Source: SPDF01 sp963812085
GTDB taxonomy: Bacteria; Gemmatimonadota; Gemmatimonadetes; Gemmatimonadales; GWC2-71-9
Assembly (NCBI GenBank): GCA_963812085.1
Contig: CAWETL010000009.1
Location: 496,001 to 560,000, forward strand
Reading direction: 5' to 3'
DNA: 64,000 nt
Positions 1-8,475 of this stretch are shown one piece after another; within the stretch, counting starts at the first letter, position 1; each line of letters begins with the position of its first letter. Made by a program: the position numbers and the translations under genes. The notes beneath the pieces are model-generated. The model was not told where the DNA came from. It searched no databases and saw nothing but the letters and a program-made list of their open reading frames with translations.

Positions 1-1794
1 ATAGTTGATGCCGCCGCCGCCGATCTTGAGGCGGTTGTAGCGGTCGATCTGCCAGTCGAGGGCGGCGCCGCCGACCCACCGGTTTTCCTGGTTGAGGAAG
101 AGCCGGCCGGTCGGGCCGCCCGCCTCGGTGAAGCCCAGCACGCCGTAGGCGTTGTTCCGCCACTTGTCCACCAGCGCGTACTGCGCGGTGTTCTCAAGGT
201 CGTAGGGGCTCCGCCGCGAGCCGGCGATGTTCTGCTGGAAGTTGGTGAGCAGCTGGTCGTTGAGCGGGAAGTTGTCGAAGTTGAACAGGAACTTGAGCGG
301 CGAGATCATGAAGCCGCCGAAGGGATCCCGGCTCGACACCTCGGACTCGCGGGTCAGCGGCGACTGGATGAACTGGTCCTTCTGGTAGGACAGGTTCACG
401 TCGAGCGCCAGCGCCCGGGCCGACGACTTGGCCAGGTTCTGCGTCCAGCCGAGAGTGTAGACCTGGTTGGTGCCGTTGTTGCCGAAGATCTGCTGCGGGT
501 TGTACAGGTTGACGTAGGTGAAGTTCCGCCCCTGCGCCTGGCTGCCGAGCGCGCTCAGGAAGATCCGCGAGCCGGTGCCGTAGCTGTAGTTGAGCTTGCC
601 CTGCAGCTGGTAACCCGAGGTCGCCGTGCCCGGCAGCCGGATGCCCTGGCAGTCGAGGCCGTAGTTGTTGGCGATGTCGGGGTTGACGCTGTTCTTGATG
701 TTGAGCTGCGCCTCGGACATGTTGCCGTCGCACTTGCCGGTGTACACGGCGAAGTTCTGCACGCTCACGAAGGTCGTGTCGGAGGTCGGGCTGCCGACCG
801 CGCTCGGCACGGCCACGACGGTGTCCACGCCCGCCTCGGTGAAGTACGGCGACTCGGCCCGGTCCGCGCCCGCGTTGCCGAGGGCGCCGTTGGACTTGGA
901 GCCTTCGAGCACGCCGCTCACGAAGAAGGTGAGGTTCGACGCGATCGGGCCGCCGAGGCTGGCCGTCACGCGGTTGAAGCCGAGGCTGGTCATGTTCCCG
1001 AACAGGCCGTCGGTCTCGTAGCCCACGGCGCCGGAGAACTTCTGGCCGCCGGTGCGGGTGGCGATGGAGATGACGCCGGACTGGGCGCCGCCGAAGGCGG
1101 CCGAGGTGGCGCCGGTGGTCACCGAGACTTCCTCGAAGCCGTTGGTGCCGACGGAGACGGTGTTGCCGCCCGAGGCGACGAAGCCGCCGCCGCGGTTGCC
1201 GGCGCCGGTCGGGACGCCGTCGACGTACGTGGCCGCTTCGTCCGTGCGGCCGCCGCGGATCGACAGCGTGTTGCCGCTGGCGCTGGCCACGACGCCCGGC
1301 TGCAGCGCCAGGACGTTGGTGACCCGGTCGACCGGCAGCTTCTCGGCGTAGTCGCCCGAGGTGGTCTGCTTGGTCGTGACCGCGTCGCGCGGGACCAGTT
1401 CGTTCTTGCCGGCGACCACCGTGATCTCTTCGACCACCACCGGGGTGGCCTCGAGGGTCACGTCGGAGGTGATGGTCTGGCCGGCCAGCACGCGCAGGTC
1501 GGCGACCCGCGTCGTCTTGTAGCCGATGAACGCCGCCTGCAGCGACACCACGCCGGCGGGGACGTTGTTGATGAAGTAATACCCGTCGGCGTTGGTCTGC
1601 GCGCCGAACTTGGTCCCGACGATCGTCACCTGCGCGTTCGCGATGGGCGCGCCCTGCTGGTCGCGCACCTTGCCTTCGATCTTACCAGTCGAGCCCTGGG
1701 CGAGGAGCGATGACGCTCCCACCGCCAGGACGACTGCCGACAGCGCGAGGGTCCGCGCGGCACGGGCGAAGGCGCTCACACAACTTTGCATCAT
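1..1794 (-). CDS. TonB-dependent receptor, N-terminal ~598 residues (runs off window)
   Basis: Outer-membrane receptor that uses TonB/ExbBD energy for uptake; the substrate cannot be told. The gene leaves the window on the left, so the C-terminal part of the barrel is missing. Residues 1-33 are a signal peptide ending LLAQ. Residues ~34-115 form a carboxypeptidase-regulatory-like sandwich (GKVRDQQGAPIANAQVTI, then NVPAG). The plug follows from ~125 with LPVDRVTNVLALQPGVV and SIRGGRTDEAATYVDG. Of two adjacent ATGs I took the first, because GGAGG sits 8 bases before it. No frameshift is seen in the visible part. Long upstream leader with a recognisable promoter on the same strand; no anti-sigma or TonB gene lies next to it. 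Confidence 0.9.
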   Translation of the reverse strand, partial: MMQSCVSAFARAARTLALSAVVLAVGASSLLAQGSTGKIEGKVRDQQGAPIANAQVTIVGTKFGAQTNADGYYFINNVPAGVVSLQAAFIGYKTTRVADLRVLAGQTITSDVTLEATPVVVEEITVVAGKNELVPRDAVTTKQTTSGDYAEKLPVDRVTNVLALQPGVVASASGNTLSIRGGRTDEAATYVDGVPTGAGNRGGGFVASGGNTVSVGTNGFEEVSVTTGATSAAFGGAQSGVISIATRTGGQKFSGAVGYETDGLFGNMTSLGFNRVTASLGGPIASNLTFFVSGVLEGSKSNGALGNAGADRAESPYFTEAGVDTVVAVPSAVGSPTSDTTFVSVQNFAVYTGKCDGNMSEAQLNIKNSVNPDIANNYGLDCQGIRLPGTATSGYQLQGKLNYSYGTGSRIFLSALGSQAQGRNFTYVNLYNPQQIFGNNGTNQVYTLGWTQNLAKSSARALALDVNLSYQKDQFIQSPLTRESEVSSRDPFGGFMISPLKFLFNFDNFPLNDQLLTNFQQNIAGSRRSPYDLENTAQYALVDKWRNNAYGVLGFTEAGGPTGRLFLNQENRWVGGAALDWQIDRYNRLKIGGGGINY

Positions 1795-1990
1795 GGACAC
1801 ATCCTCCAAAGGTGTGAACACAGAGGTTCCTACAAATCGAACACCAGAATGCACGCGCTTCCCTCCTTGCGCCGGACGCGCCGAGTTGGGGAATGCGACT
1901 GCGGATACGCCGGACCTGCCGGCGAGAGAAACCTGCTTGAGTACCACAGAATGTCGCGTGAACTCCGACCGCGGCCCGGTCGGTCTGACC

Positions 1991-2019
1991 AATATGCTGT
2001 GACCGAAATCACGTGTCAA
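1991..2019 (-). promoter_or_regulatory. Sigma70-like promoter of the TonB receptor
   Basis: On the minus strand a perfect TTGACA (2019-2014) is followed after 17 bases by CATATT (1996-1991), four of six matches to the -10 consensus. Transcription would start near 1984, leaving a 5' leader of about 190 bases. The rest of the 367-base gap between 1795 and 2161 shows no convincing small gene or known riboswitch. Confidence 0.5.
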
Positions 2020-2161
2020 GCAAATGTCACGACGCGGGTGGGGGAGAAAGTCCCGGTCGTAACTGGCTGAAACAAATCAGGATGGAGCGGGCGAACGACG
2101 GTGCGGCCACCGCCGTGCCCGACAAGCATATCCCGCGCTTTTGGATTTGGGAAGGGGGGGG

Positions 2162-3346
2162 CTACCCCCCAATTTTGATCAACGCCCGCTGGGGTTCGGC
2201 CGGGGTCACCTCGGGCCCGTTCTCCCCCCAATACATGTTGATCTCGCTCCGGACCCCGATCCGCCCAGATATATAGATGCCGGGTTCCACCGAGAAACCC
2301 ACCCCCGGCAGCAGTTCCCGGTCGTCGTGAGTCTCGTAGTCGTCGAGGTGGGGGCCCGAGCCGTGGAGGTCCCGGTCGATGGAGTGGCCGGTGCGGTGCA
2401 CGAAGTACTCCCCGTACCCCGCCTTCTCGATCACCCCCCGCGCCGCGCGGTCCCCCTCGAACCCCGCCACCGGCCGCCCCTCGCGCGCGCCCCGCTGGAT
2501 GGCGGCGATCGCCGCGTCCCGGGCGTCGCGCACCGTGACCCACACCGTTTCGACCTCCGCCGGCACCCGGGATCCCGAAAAGCCCATCCAGGTCTGGTCG
2601 GCAAAGACGGTGGTGGTGCTCCCCTTCCCGGCCCAGAGGTCGAGCAGGATGACCTGGTCGTTGGCCAGCGCGGCGTCCTTGCCCGCTTCCGGCTCATAGT
2701 GCGGATTGGCGGCGTTGGGCCCGAAGCCCACGATCGGCAGCGTGGTCAGCTTGAGGCCACGCGCCTCCATGGCCGCCACGACCCGCGCCTGCAGCCCGGT
2801 CTCGGTCAGCCCCGTGCCCCCCTGCTGCACCGCCCAGGCCAGCTGGCTCCGGGCGATGTCCGCGAGCGCCTCCGCCGCGTAGCGGTGGTCGGCCAGTTCC
2901 GCCGGGCTCCAGCGCGCGGCGAACCGCGTGACGAGCGAGGCGGACGGCACCACGCGCCCACCCAGTTTCGTGATGAGTTGCACCACCCCGGCGGGCACCC
3001 GGTCGAGGTACGGCACCGCGTCCTCCGGCGAGGTCTCCATCGCGACCGTGCGGCCCTTCACGATCGAGCCGAGGGCCGCGTGCAGTTCCTCCCACCGGGC
3101 GTACGGGATGATCCGGCCGGGGAACCCCTCCAGCGGCTGCATCTCGATCTTGTGCGCCACCGCCACCGGCTCGCCGTCGCGCGGCAGCAGGACGAACAGC
3201 CGGCGCGTCCCCATCCCGCCGAGGCCGAGGACGCGGGCGGCCACCGGGTTGAGCCCGTGGAAGTCGAAGAGGAGCCAGGCGTCGGCGCCGACGGCGTCGA
3301 GACCCTCGGCGAGCTGGCGGCGGTCCGGCAACGGATGCGGGCTCAT
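2162..3346 (-). CDS. M24 family metallopeptidase (Xaa-Pro aminopeptidase-like)
   Basis: 394-residue cytoplasmic pita-bread-fold peptidase, likely removing N-terminal residues before proline. An N-terminal creatinase-like domain (~1-160) precedes the catalytic domain. The metal ligands are present: LLDLWAG and FADQTW (two Asp), TGHSIDRDLHG (His), EPGIY (Glu) and RSEINMY (Glu). The start ATG overlaps the stop of the V4R-like gene upstream in an ATGA, so the two are translationally coupled. The stop codon sits in the loop of a G6/C6 hairpin. No signal peptide. Family assignment is firm; exact dipeptide specificity is not. Confidence 0.88.
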   Translation of the reverse strand: MSPHPLPDRRQLAEGLDAVGADAWLLFDFHGLNPVAARVLGLGGMGTRRLFVLLPRDGEPVAVAHKIEMQPLEGFPGRIIPYARWEELHAALGSIVKGRTVAMETSPEDAVPYLDRVPAGVVQLITKLGGRVVPSASLVTRFAARWSPAELADHRYAAEALADIARSQLAWAVQQGGTGLTETGLQARVVAAMEARGLKLTTLPIVGFGPNAANPHYEPEAGKDAALANDQVILLDLWAGKGSTTTVFADQTWMGFSGSRVPAEVETVWVTVRDARDAAIAAIQRGAREGRPVAGFEGDRAARGVIEKAGYGEYFVHRTGHSIDRDLHGSGPHLDDYETHDDRELLPGVGFSVEPGIYISGRIGVRSEINMYWGENGPEVTPAEPQRALIKIGG

Positions 3347-4002
3347 GCGTATTCCTCCGCGGCGGCGGCCTGCCACCGACAGGTGTCGTCTCCCCGGCCG
3401 CGACAGCGCGCGTGCACCATCGCGCCCTCGAAGCCGGTGAGCATGCGCAGCAACTCGGCGAGCGCCGCGCCATAGAAGGAGCACGCCCGGCCATCGGCCG
3501 CGGCGAGCAGGGACAGGGGCCGGACGATCGAGGCCTCGGCGGCGCGGCCCCGGACCGCCAGTTCCGCCTTGAAGGCGCGCCGCGCCGCGCGCGCGGCCGC
3601 GCCCGCACCGACCCGGCGGCGCAGCACCCCGGGCGCGGCGCCGAGGAAGGCGCGCACCGGCAAGGCGGCGCCCCGGGCCGCATAGCGTGCGGCCCGGCGC
3701 CCGGCGTCGGCGTAGACCAGCGCCGCGTCGGGACGGCGGCCGACGAGGCGGAACACCGCGACCGTCTCCGCCTCGGGCACCGTCAGCCCCCGCTGGTACG
3801 CCGACTGGTAGCGATGGATCTGGGCGGCCACGGTACTGCTCAACCCGAATCGTTTCGAGACGATTTCGCCGGCCAGCTCCTCGAGCCCGTCCTCGACCGG
3901 CGTGTCGAGGTTCCGCAGCGCCTCGAGCAGGCTGAGGGGAATGATGGCCGGCGTCCCGCCGGCGGCGGTCACTTTGGGCACGGGAAGGAAAGTGTGATCC
4001 AC
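3343..4002 (-). CDS. V4R-like domain protein
   Basis: About 219 residues; start uncertain (GTG at 4002 chosen; GTGs a few codons further in are also possible and none has a good ribosome site). The C-terminal ~70 residues resemble the V4R (4-vinyl reductase) small-molecule-binding domain: a helix YGAALAELLRMLTGFEGAMV followed by HARCRGRGDDTCRW, matching the family's C-x-a-x-G-x-x-x-C ending. The N-terminal part is alanine/arginine-rich and not recognised. The gene ends in a 4-base ATGA overlap with the M24 peptidase. It is divergent from the ECF sigma gene, sharing an ~90-base promoter region. V4R domains occur in regulators and in BchJ; no pigment genes are nearby, so the role is unknown. 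Confidence 0.6.
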   Translation of the reverse strand: MDHTFLPVPKVTAAGGTPAIIPLSLLEALRNLDTPVEDGLEELAGEIVSKRFGLSSTVAAQIHRYQSAYQRGLTVPEAETVAVFRLVGRRPDAALVYADAGRRAARYAARGAALPVRAFLGAAPGVLRRRVGAGAAARAARRAFKAELAVRGRAAEASIVRPLSLLAAADGRACSFYGAALAELLRMLTGFEGAMVHARCRGRGDDTCRWQAAAAEEYA

Positions 4003-4089
4003 GTCATAGACACGAAGAAAGTACCCACGCCCTGCCCCCGCAGCCAGAGCGCGCTTGCGCCGCTTCCGGGGCCCGGGGACATTTCCATC

Positions 4090-4656
4090 ATGGTTCCCCC
4101 ACCCCCGGCCGAGACCCCGTTCGAGCGGGAAGTCCTCCCCCACCTCGACGCGATGTACCGGGTCGCGCTTCGCCTGACGGGCGACGCCGCGAGCGCCGAG
4201 GACCTGGTGCAGGACACCGTGCTCAAGGCGTTCCGCGCCTGGGAGAGCTTCCGCCAGGGAACCAACGCGCGCGGCTGGCTGTTGACCATCCTGAGGAACA
4301 CCTTCATCAACGACTATCGGCGCCGGCGGCGCGCTCCGATGCTGGTGGACATCGACGTCGCCGAGCCGCACGCGCTGGTGCACGAGGGGGGCGGGAGCGA
4401 TCCGGAGGGCGAGTTCTTCCACCAGCTGGTGGACGACCGCATCATCGCCGCCCTCGACGCCCTCCCCGACGAGTTCCGCGAAGTGGTGGTGCTGAGCGAC
4501 GTGGAGGGACTGGGATATGCGCAGATCGCCGACATGCTGGCCGTCCCCGTGGGCACGGTGAAATCCCGCCTCTTCCGCGCCCGGCGCCAGCTGCAGGGGG
4601 TGTTGCGGGAGTACGCTATTGAGGCCGGCATCGTGCGGGCCGGGAAGGCGCCATGA
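4090..4656 (+). CDS. ECF-family RNA polymerase sigma factor
   Basis: 188-residue alternative sigma factor of the SigE/RpoE group. Region 2 is seen at ~20-75 (HLDAMYRVALRLTGDAASAE, DLVQDTVLKAFRAWESF, then NTFINDYRRRRR). Region 4 lies at ~125-180 (ALDALPDEFREVVVLSDVEG, YAQIADMLAVPVGTVKSRLF), a normal helix-turn-helix. It directs transcription of a small regulon under control of the partner anti-sigma factor, whose ATG overlaps this stop (ATGA). The ribosome site is weak. Which promoters it reads cannot be told from the window. Confidence 0.93.
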   Translation: MVPPPPAETPFEREVLPHLDAMYRVALRLTGDAASAEDLVQDTVLKAFRAWESFRQGTNARGWLLTILRNTFINDYRRRRRAPMLVDIDVAEPHALVHEGGGSDPEGEFFHQLVDDRIIAALDALPDEFREVVVLSDVEGLGYAQIADMLAVPVGTVKSRLFRARRQLQGVLREYAIEAGIVRAGKAP

Positions 4657-4901
4657 CACCCACCCCGATGAACTGCGCCGAAGCGCTGGAGCTGCTGCAG
4701 GATTTCCTGAAGGACGAGCTCACCGCCGCCAACCAGGAGCGACTGGCGCGCCACCTGGCGGCGTGCGGACACTGCCTCCAGCACGAGCACTTCGAGCGGA
4801 ACTTCCTGGCCGCGCTGGAGCGTGCCACCCGGGGCGTGCGCTGTCCCGACGAGGCGGTGGCCCGCATCCGCCAGGCCCTGCGGAGCGCCGGCCCCGGCTG
4901 A
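4653..4901 (+). CDS. Zinc-finger anti-sigma factor (ZAS type)
   Basis: 82-residue soluble protein with the ZAS motif H-x3-C-x2-C in HLAACGHCLQHEHF, preceded by a typical N-terminal helix (CAEALELLQDFLKDEL). It should bind the ECF sigma factor encoded immediately upstream and hold it inactive, releasing it when the zinc-thiol cluster is oxidised or otherwise perturbed (family knowledge). There is no membrane segment, so this is a cytoplasmic, RsrA-like sensor. Starts in an ATGA overlap with the sigma gene; the next gene begins two bases after its stop. Confidence 0.85.
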   Translation: MTPTPMNCAEALELLQDFLKDELTAANQERLARHLAACGHCLQHEHFERNFLAALERATRGVRCPDEAVARIRQALRSAGPG

Positions 4902-4903
4902 CC

Positions 4904-5677
4904 GTGGCGCCCCTCCTCGCGGCCGTGGTCTCCTCCGGTGTCGCGGTCCTCGCGTGGCGGGCCGGCGCGCTCCGGCCCTCGGGCGCGCTGGCGGCCACCG
5001 CCGTCGGGACCGCGATCCTGGTGGCGACGGGGTGGCCGGGGGGCCTCGTGCTCCTCGCGTTCTTCGCGCCGAGTTCGGCGCTCGCGCGCATCTGGCCTTC
5101 CCCGGGGCGACTTTCCGAAGCAAAGGACGACCGGCGCGACGCCTGGCAGGTGCTCGCCAACGGCGGACCGCCCGCGCTCCTCGCCGTGCTGGCGCCCTCG
5201 CCGGGCGGCGCGCTGCTCGCCCTGACGGCCGGGCTGGCCGCGGCGGCGGCGGACACCTGGGCGACCGGCGTGGGCGCCCACAGTCCGAGCCCGCCCCGGC
5301 ACCTTCTCAACGGACGGGTGGTACCAACGGGGACGAGCGGGGGGGTCACGCTCCTCGGGACGGCAGGGGCGGGAGCGGGAGCCGCGCTGGTCGCCATCGC
5401 CGCCCTGCCCGGTCTCGACCTGCCGGCCGCGGGCATCGCGTTCGGCATCGGCCTGGCCGGGATGCTGCTCGATTCGGCGCTCGGCGCCGGCCTGCAGGGT
5501 AGGTTTCGCTGCGAACACTGCGGCGCGGCCAGCGAGCTCCGGATCCATCGCTGCGGCCGCCCGACGACACTCATCGGGGGGTTCTCATGGTTGACCAACG
5601 ACGGAGTCAATGCGCTCGCCACGACCGCGGCCGCGGCCGCGGGGTGGGCGGCGTGGGGATGGTGCTGCTCGCGTTGA
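4904..5677 (+). CDS. DUF92 integral membrane protein
   Basis: 257 residues with about six hydrophobic helices, of the DUF92/TIGR00297 family. Conserved family features are visible: DTWATGVG, NGRVVPTGTSGGVT and the C-terminal GGFSWLTNDGVNALA. A small Cys cluster (CEHCG, then HRCG) precedes the last helix. Plant and cyanobacterial members (VTE6) act as phytyl-phosphate kinases; bacterial members are mostly uncharacterised, so a role in isoprenoid-alcohol phosphorylation is only an inference. GTG start two bases after the anti-sigma stop. Its 3' end overlaps the following lipoprotein gene by 19 bases, suggesting one operon. Confidence 0.82.
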   Translation: MAPLLAAVVSSGVAVLAWRAGALRPSGALAATAVGTAILVATGWPGGLVLLAFFAPSSALARIWPSPGRLSEAKDDRRDAWQVLANGGPPALLAVLAPSPGGALLALTAGLAAAAADTWATGVGAHSPSPPRHLLNGRVVPTGTSGGVTLLGTAGAGAGAALVAIAALPGLDLPAAGIAFGIGLAGMLLDSALGAGLQGRFRCEHCGAASELRIHRCGRPTTLIGGFSWLTNDGVNALATTAAAAAGWAAWGWCCSR

Positions 5678-6090
5678 GCCTGGCGCTTTCCGCCTGCACG
5701 AGCGGCGAGCCGTTCACGCCGGACTACCTGCCCGATCCGGGCGGCAACACCGGCACGAGCGGCGGCGGGGGCGGCAACGCGGCGGAGTTGATCGTCGGCA
5801 GCTGGCAGGCGACGGTCATCACGACCCTGCCGGCCAACGACTTCATCACGACGAAGACGACCTGGGACTTCCTGGCCAACGGCAACTGCCTGCAGACGAT
5901 CGTCAGCCTGCAGTTCTCCGAGGGCATCACGCACACCACCAGCACCGCCTGCACCTACAGCCTGGGACAGGGCGTGCTGCTCGTGCTCTACGTCGGCGCG
6001 GTGCTCCAGACGAGCTACCCGATCTCGTTCCCGCTCAACGAGCCGGACAAGCTCGTCATTTCGGGGATCACCTACGACCGGGTCAGCTGA
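5659..6090 (+). CDS. Secreted lipoprotein, lipocalin-like
   Basis: 143 residues. An N-terminal hydrophobic stretch ends in a lipobox (LSAC), followed by a Gly/Ser/Asn-rich linker (GGNTGTSGGGGGN) and a small beta-rich domain beginning IVGSWQATVITT and containing TTWDFLANGNCLQTI. This pattern is typical of short lipocalin-like periplasmic lipoproteins. A GTG 15 bases upstream (5644) is an alternative start. It overlaps the end of the DUF92 gene and is followed after 5 bases by the FAD oxidoreductase, so it may be transcribed with the biosynthetic cluster. Function unknown. Confidence 0.75.
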   Translation: MVLLALSLALSACTSGEPFTPDYLPDPGGNTGTSGGGGGNAAELIVGSWQATVITTLPANDFITTKTTWDFLANGNCLQTIVSLQFSEGITHTTSTACTYSLGQGVLLVLYVGAVLQTSYPISFPLNEPDKLVISGITYDRVS

Positions 6091-6095
6091 GGCGC

Positions 6096-7304
6096 GTGGA
6101 CACTGACGTCCTGATCGCGGGGGCCGGCCCCGCCGGCAGCGCCGCCGCGGTGCACCTGGCACGCGCCGGCTGGCGGGTCGTCGTGGTGGACCGGGCCGCC
6201 TTCCCCCGCGACAAGCCCTGTTCGGAGTACATGAGCCCGGAGGCGGTCCGGCTCCTCGACCGCCTCGGCGTCGTGGCGGACCTCGAGGCCGCCGGCGCGG
6301 TGGCGCTGGAAGGCACCACCGTCGTCGGCGCCCGGGGCAGCCGGCTGACCGGGCTCTTCCGCGAAGCCGGACCCCGGCCCTTCCGACCCGCCGGACTCTC
6401 GCTGCCCCGCCGCATCCTCGACGCCCGGCTGGTGCGCGCCGCCCGCGAGGCCGGCGCGGAGGTGCGGGAGCGCACCCGCGTGGAAGGCCTCCTCTACGAC
6501 GGCGGCGCCGTGGCGGGCGCGCTGGTGCGCGACGCCGACGGCCGGCACTCGCCGATCCGCGCGCGGCTCACGATCGGCGCCGACGGGCTCGGCTCCCTCG
6601 TGGCCCGCCGGCTCGGGCGGCAACGCCGCTCGCACCCCGAGCGCGTGGCGTTCGTCGCGCACCTCGGCGGAATCGCCGGGATGGGCCGCACCGCCGAAAT
6701 GCACGTCAGCGAAGCCGGGTACGTGGGCCTCAACCGGGTCGGCGCCGAGCTCTACAACGTGGCGCTCGTGGTGCCGCAGGCCCGCGCGGCCGGCGCGCGC
6801 GGGGACGCCACCCGGTTCTTCTTCGACGCGCTCGAGACCTTTCCCGGCGTGCGTGGCCGGATCGACGCGCGACGTCTGGAGCGGGAGGTGCTGGTGACGG
6901 GCCCCTTCGCCTCCCGGGCCAGCCGGGTCAGCGGGCCCGGCGCCCTCCTCGTCGGCGATGCCGCCGACTTCTTCGACCCGTTCACCGGCCAGGGGATCTT
7001 CTCCGCCCTCCGCGGCGCCGAACTCGCCGCGGAGACCGCCGAGGGCGCGCTGCGCTGTCGCGGGAGCGTCTCCGCCGAGGCGCTCGCCCCCTACCGGCAG
7101 CGGCGGCGCCAGGCGTTCATGGGCAAGTGGGCGGTGGAGCGGCTCATCGGCTACGGGATGTACTTCCCCGCCCTCTTCGACCGCGCGGTGGGCAGAATGG
7201 GACAGCGGCCCGAGATGGCCCACACCCTGATCGGCGTCACCGGGGACTTCGTCCCGGCTGGCCGGGTGCTCAATCCACGCTTCTTGACCCGGATGATCCT
7301 GTGA
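6096..7304 (+). CDS. FAD-dependent oxidoreductase (geranylgeranyl-reductase/monooxygenase-like)
   Basis: 402-residue flavoprotein. The N-terminal Rossmann motif LIAGAGPAGSAAAVHLARAG and acidic VVVVDR bind FAD; PRDKPCSEYMSPEAVRLL follows as in the geranylgeranyl-reductase group; the second FAD motif is GDAADFFDPFTGQG at ~285-300. It could reduce or hydroxylate an isoprenoid or polyketide-like substrate. GTG start 5 bases after the lipoprotein stop. The stop overlaps the next start (GTGA), and the next gene is a flavin reductase, a usual partner of flavin-dependent oxygenases. The substrate cannot be deduced. Confidence 0.85.
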   Translation: MDTDVLIAGAGPAGSAAAVHLARAGWRVVVVDRAAFPRDKPCSEYMSPEAVRLLDRLGVVADLEAAGAVALEGTTVVGARGSRLTGLFREAGPRPFRPAGLSLPRRILDARLVRAAREAGAEVRERTRVEGLLYDGGAVAGALVRDADGRHSPIRARLTIGADGLGSLVARRLGRQRRSHPERVAFVAHLGGIAGMGRTAEMHVSEAGYVGLNRVGAELYNVALVVPQARAAGARGDATRFFFDALETFPGVRGRIDARRLEREVLVTGPFASRASRVSGPGALLVGDAADFFDPFTGQGIFSALRGAELAAETAEGALRCRGSVSAEALAPYRQRRRQAFMGKWAVERLIGYGMYFPALFDRAVGRMGQRPEMAHTLIGVTGDFVPAGRVLNPRFLTRMIL

Positions 7305-7789
7305 GCACCCCCCAGATGGATGCCCCCCGGTTCAAGCAGTTGCTCGGGCGCTTCGCCACCGGCGTCACCGTCATCACGACCCGGCTCGGCGACGGTCGCC
7401 CCGCGGGGATGACGGCGAACAGCCTCGCCTCCGTGTCGCTCGAGCCGCCGCTGCTCTCCGCGTGCATCGCCCACAGCGCCGAGCTCTACGAACCGCTCAT
7501 GGCCGCCCCGGGGTTCGTCGTCAACATCCTGGAGGCGTCACAGGAGGTGCTGGCACGCCGGTTCGCGGCGAGGCACTTCGACCGGTTCGAGGGCGTGGGG
7601 CACCGGGCCTCGCCGGGAGGACACCCGATCCTCGACGGCGCGCTCGCATGGATGGAGTGCGCGCCCCACGCCAGCTTCCCTGGCGGGGACCACACGATCC
7701 TCGTCGGCCGCCTGCTGCACGGCGGCACCACCGACAGCGCGCCGTTGGTCTACTACCGCGGCGGCTTCACCGGCCTCGGCCGCGCGTGA
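7301..7789 (+). CDS. Flavin reductase (HpaC/ActVB-like)
   Basis: 162-residue FMN-binding split-barrel protein. The start GTG overlaps the previous stop (GTGA). Hallmarks are LLGRFATGVTVITTR near the N-terminus, then GMTANSLASVSLEPPLLSAC (flavin-binding loop), and the C-terminal HTILVGRLLHG and LVYYRGGFTGLG. Such enzymes use NAD(P)H to supply reduced flavin to a partner oxygenase, often in pathways for aromatic compounds or polyketides. The obvious partner is the FAD oxidoreductase encoded just upstream. The 3' end again overlaps the next gene by a GTGA. Confidence 0.9.
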   Translation: MSTPQMDAPRFKQLLGRFATGVTVITTRLGDGRPAGMTANSLASVSLEPPLLSACIAHSAELYEPLMAAPGFVVNILEASQEVLARRFAARHFDRFEGVGHRASPGGHPILDGALAWMECAPHASFPGGDHTILVGRLLHGGTTDSAPLVYYRGGFTGLGRA

Positions 7790-8475
7790 GCGCTCCCGCC
7801 CTCGCCCCCCACGGCACCGAACTGCTCGACGACCCCGCGGCCGACCCGGCCATCGTCGCCCGCTCGCTCGGCAACATCGCACGCGCCAACTGGTGGTTCG
7901 GGGGCCGGGCGGCCGCGCTGTGGGGCATCGACCGGCTGCTCCACGGCGTTCCGGCCGGGCGCCCAGTCACCCTGCTCGACATCGGCACCGGCGCCGGTGA
8001 CCTCCCGACGGCGGCGGTCAGCCGCGCGCGTCGGGCGGGACGGCCGCTCACCGCGATCGGGCTCGAGCGGAGCCCCGTCGCGGCCGCGCTTGCCGCGCGA
8101 AAGCTGCCGGTCGTCCTCGGCTGCGCCGGCCGTCTGCCCGTGCGAGAGCGCGGGGTGGATATCGTCCTCATCAGCCAGGTGGCGCATCACCTGGCGCCGG
8201 ATGCAGTGGTCGAACTGTTCCGTGCGGCGTCCGCCAGGGCCCGGGTGGGCGTGGTCGTGGCCGACCTGCGCCGCTCCGAGCTGGCCGTGGGCGCCTTCCG
8301 CGTGGGGAGCGCGCTCCTCGGCTTCGATCCGGTGACGCGCGAGGACGGGATCACCTCGGTTCGCCGCGGGTACCTCCCGGAGGAGCTGCGCGCCCTGGTG
8401 CGGCGCGCGGGCCATGACGCGCAGGTGAACCGCCGACCGGGGTTCCGGCTGGTGGCCACCTGGAGCACCGCCTGA
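7786..8475 (+). CDS. SAM-dependent class I methyltransferase
   Basis: 229 residues. Motif I is clear (LLDIGTGAGDLPTAA), followed by the acidic end of strand 2 (AIGLER) and a motif-IV-like ISQVAHHLAPDAVVELFR. The C-terminal RRGYLPEELRALVRRAG is typical of small-molecule methyltransferases found in polyketide and quinone clusters. GTG start overlaps the flavin reductase stop; its own stop shares one base with the next ATG (TGATG). It would methylate an oxygen or carbon of the pathway product; the acceptor is unknown. Confidence 0.87.
   Translation: MSAPALAPHGTELLDDPAADPAIVARSLGNIARANWWFGGRAAALWGIDRLLHGVPAGRPVTLLDIGTGAGDLPTAAVSRARRAGRPLTAIGLERSPVAAALAARKLPVVLGCAGRLPVRERGVDIVLISQVAHHLAPDAVVELFRAASARARVGVVVADLRRSELAVGAFRVGSALLGFDPVTREDGITSVRRGYLPEELRALVRRAGHDAQVNRRPGFRLVATWSTA

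Noticed and set aside
1830..2012. Small frames in the gap before the TonB receptor gene
   Set aside because: No ribosome site, no signal sequence and unusual composition; the region is better explained as promoter and leader.
2141..3475. A 444-codon plus-strand frame opposite the M24 peptidase gene
   Set aside because: The translation is Arg/Pro/His-rich with no motif; the minus strand carries the peptidase with all metal ligands.
3343..8475. A photosynthesis-type pigment cluster (V4R/BchJ, DUF92, geranylgeranyl reductase, methyltransferase)
   Set aside because: No chlorophyll synthase, bch, puf or crt gene is present, the V4R match is only partial and the FAD enzyme is generic. The resemblance is superficial.
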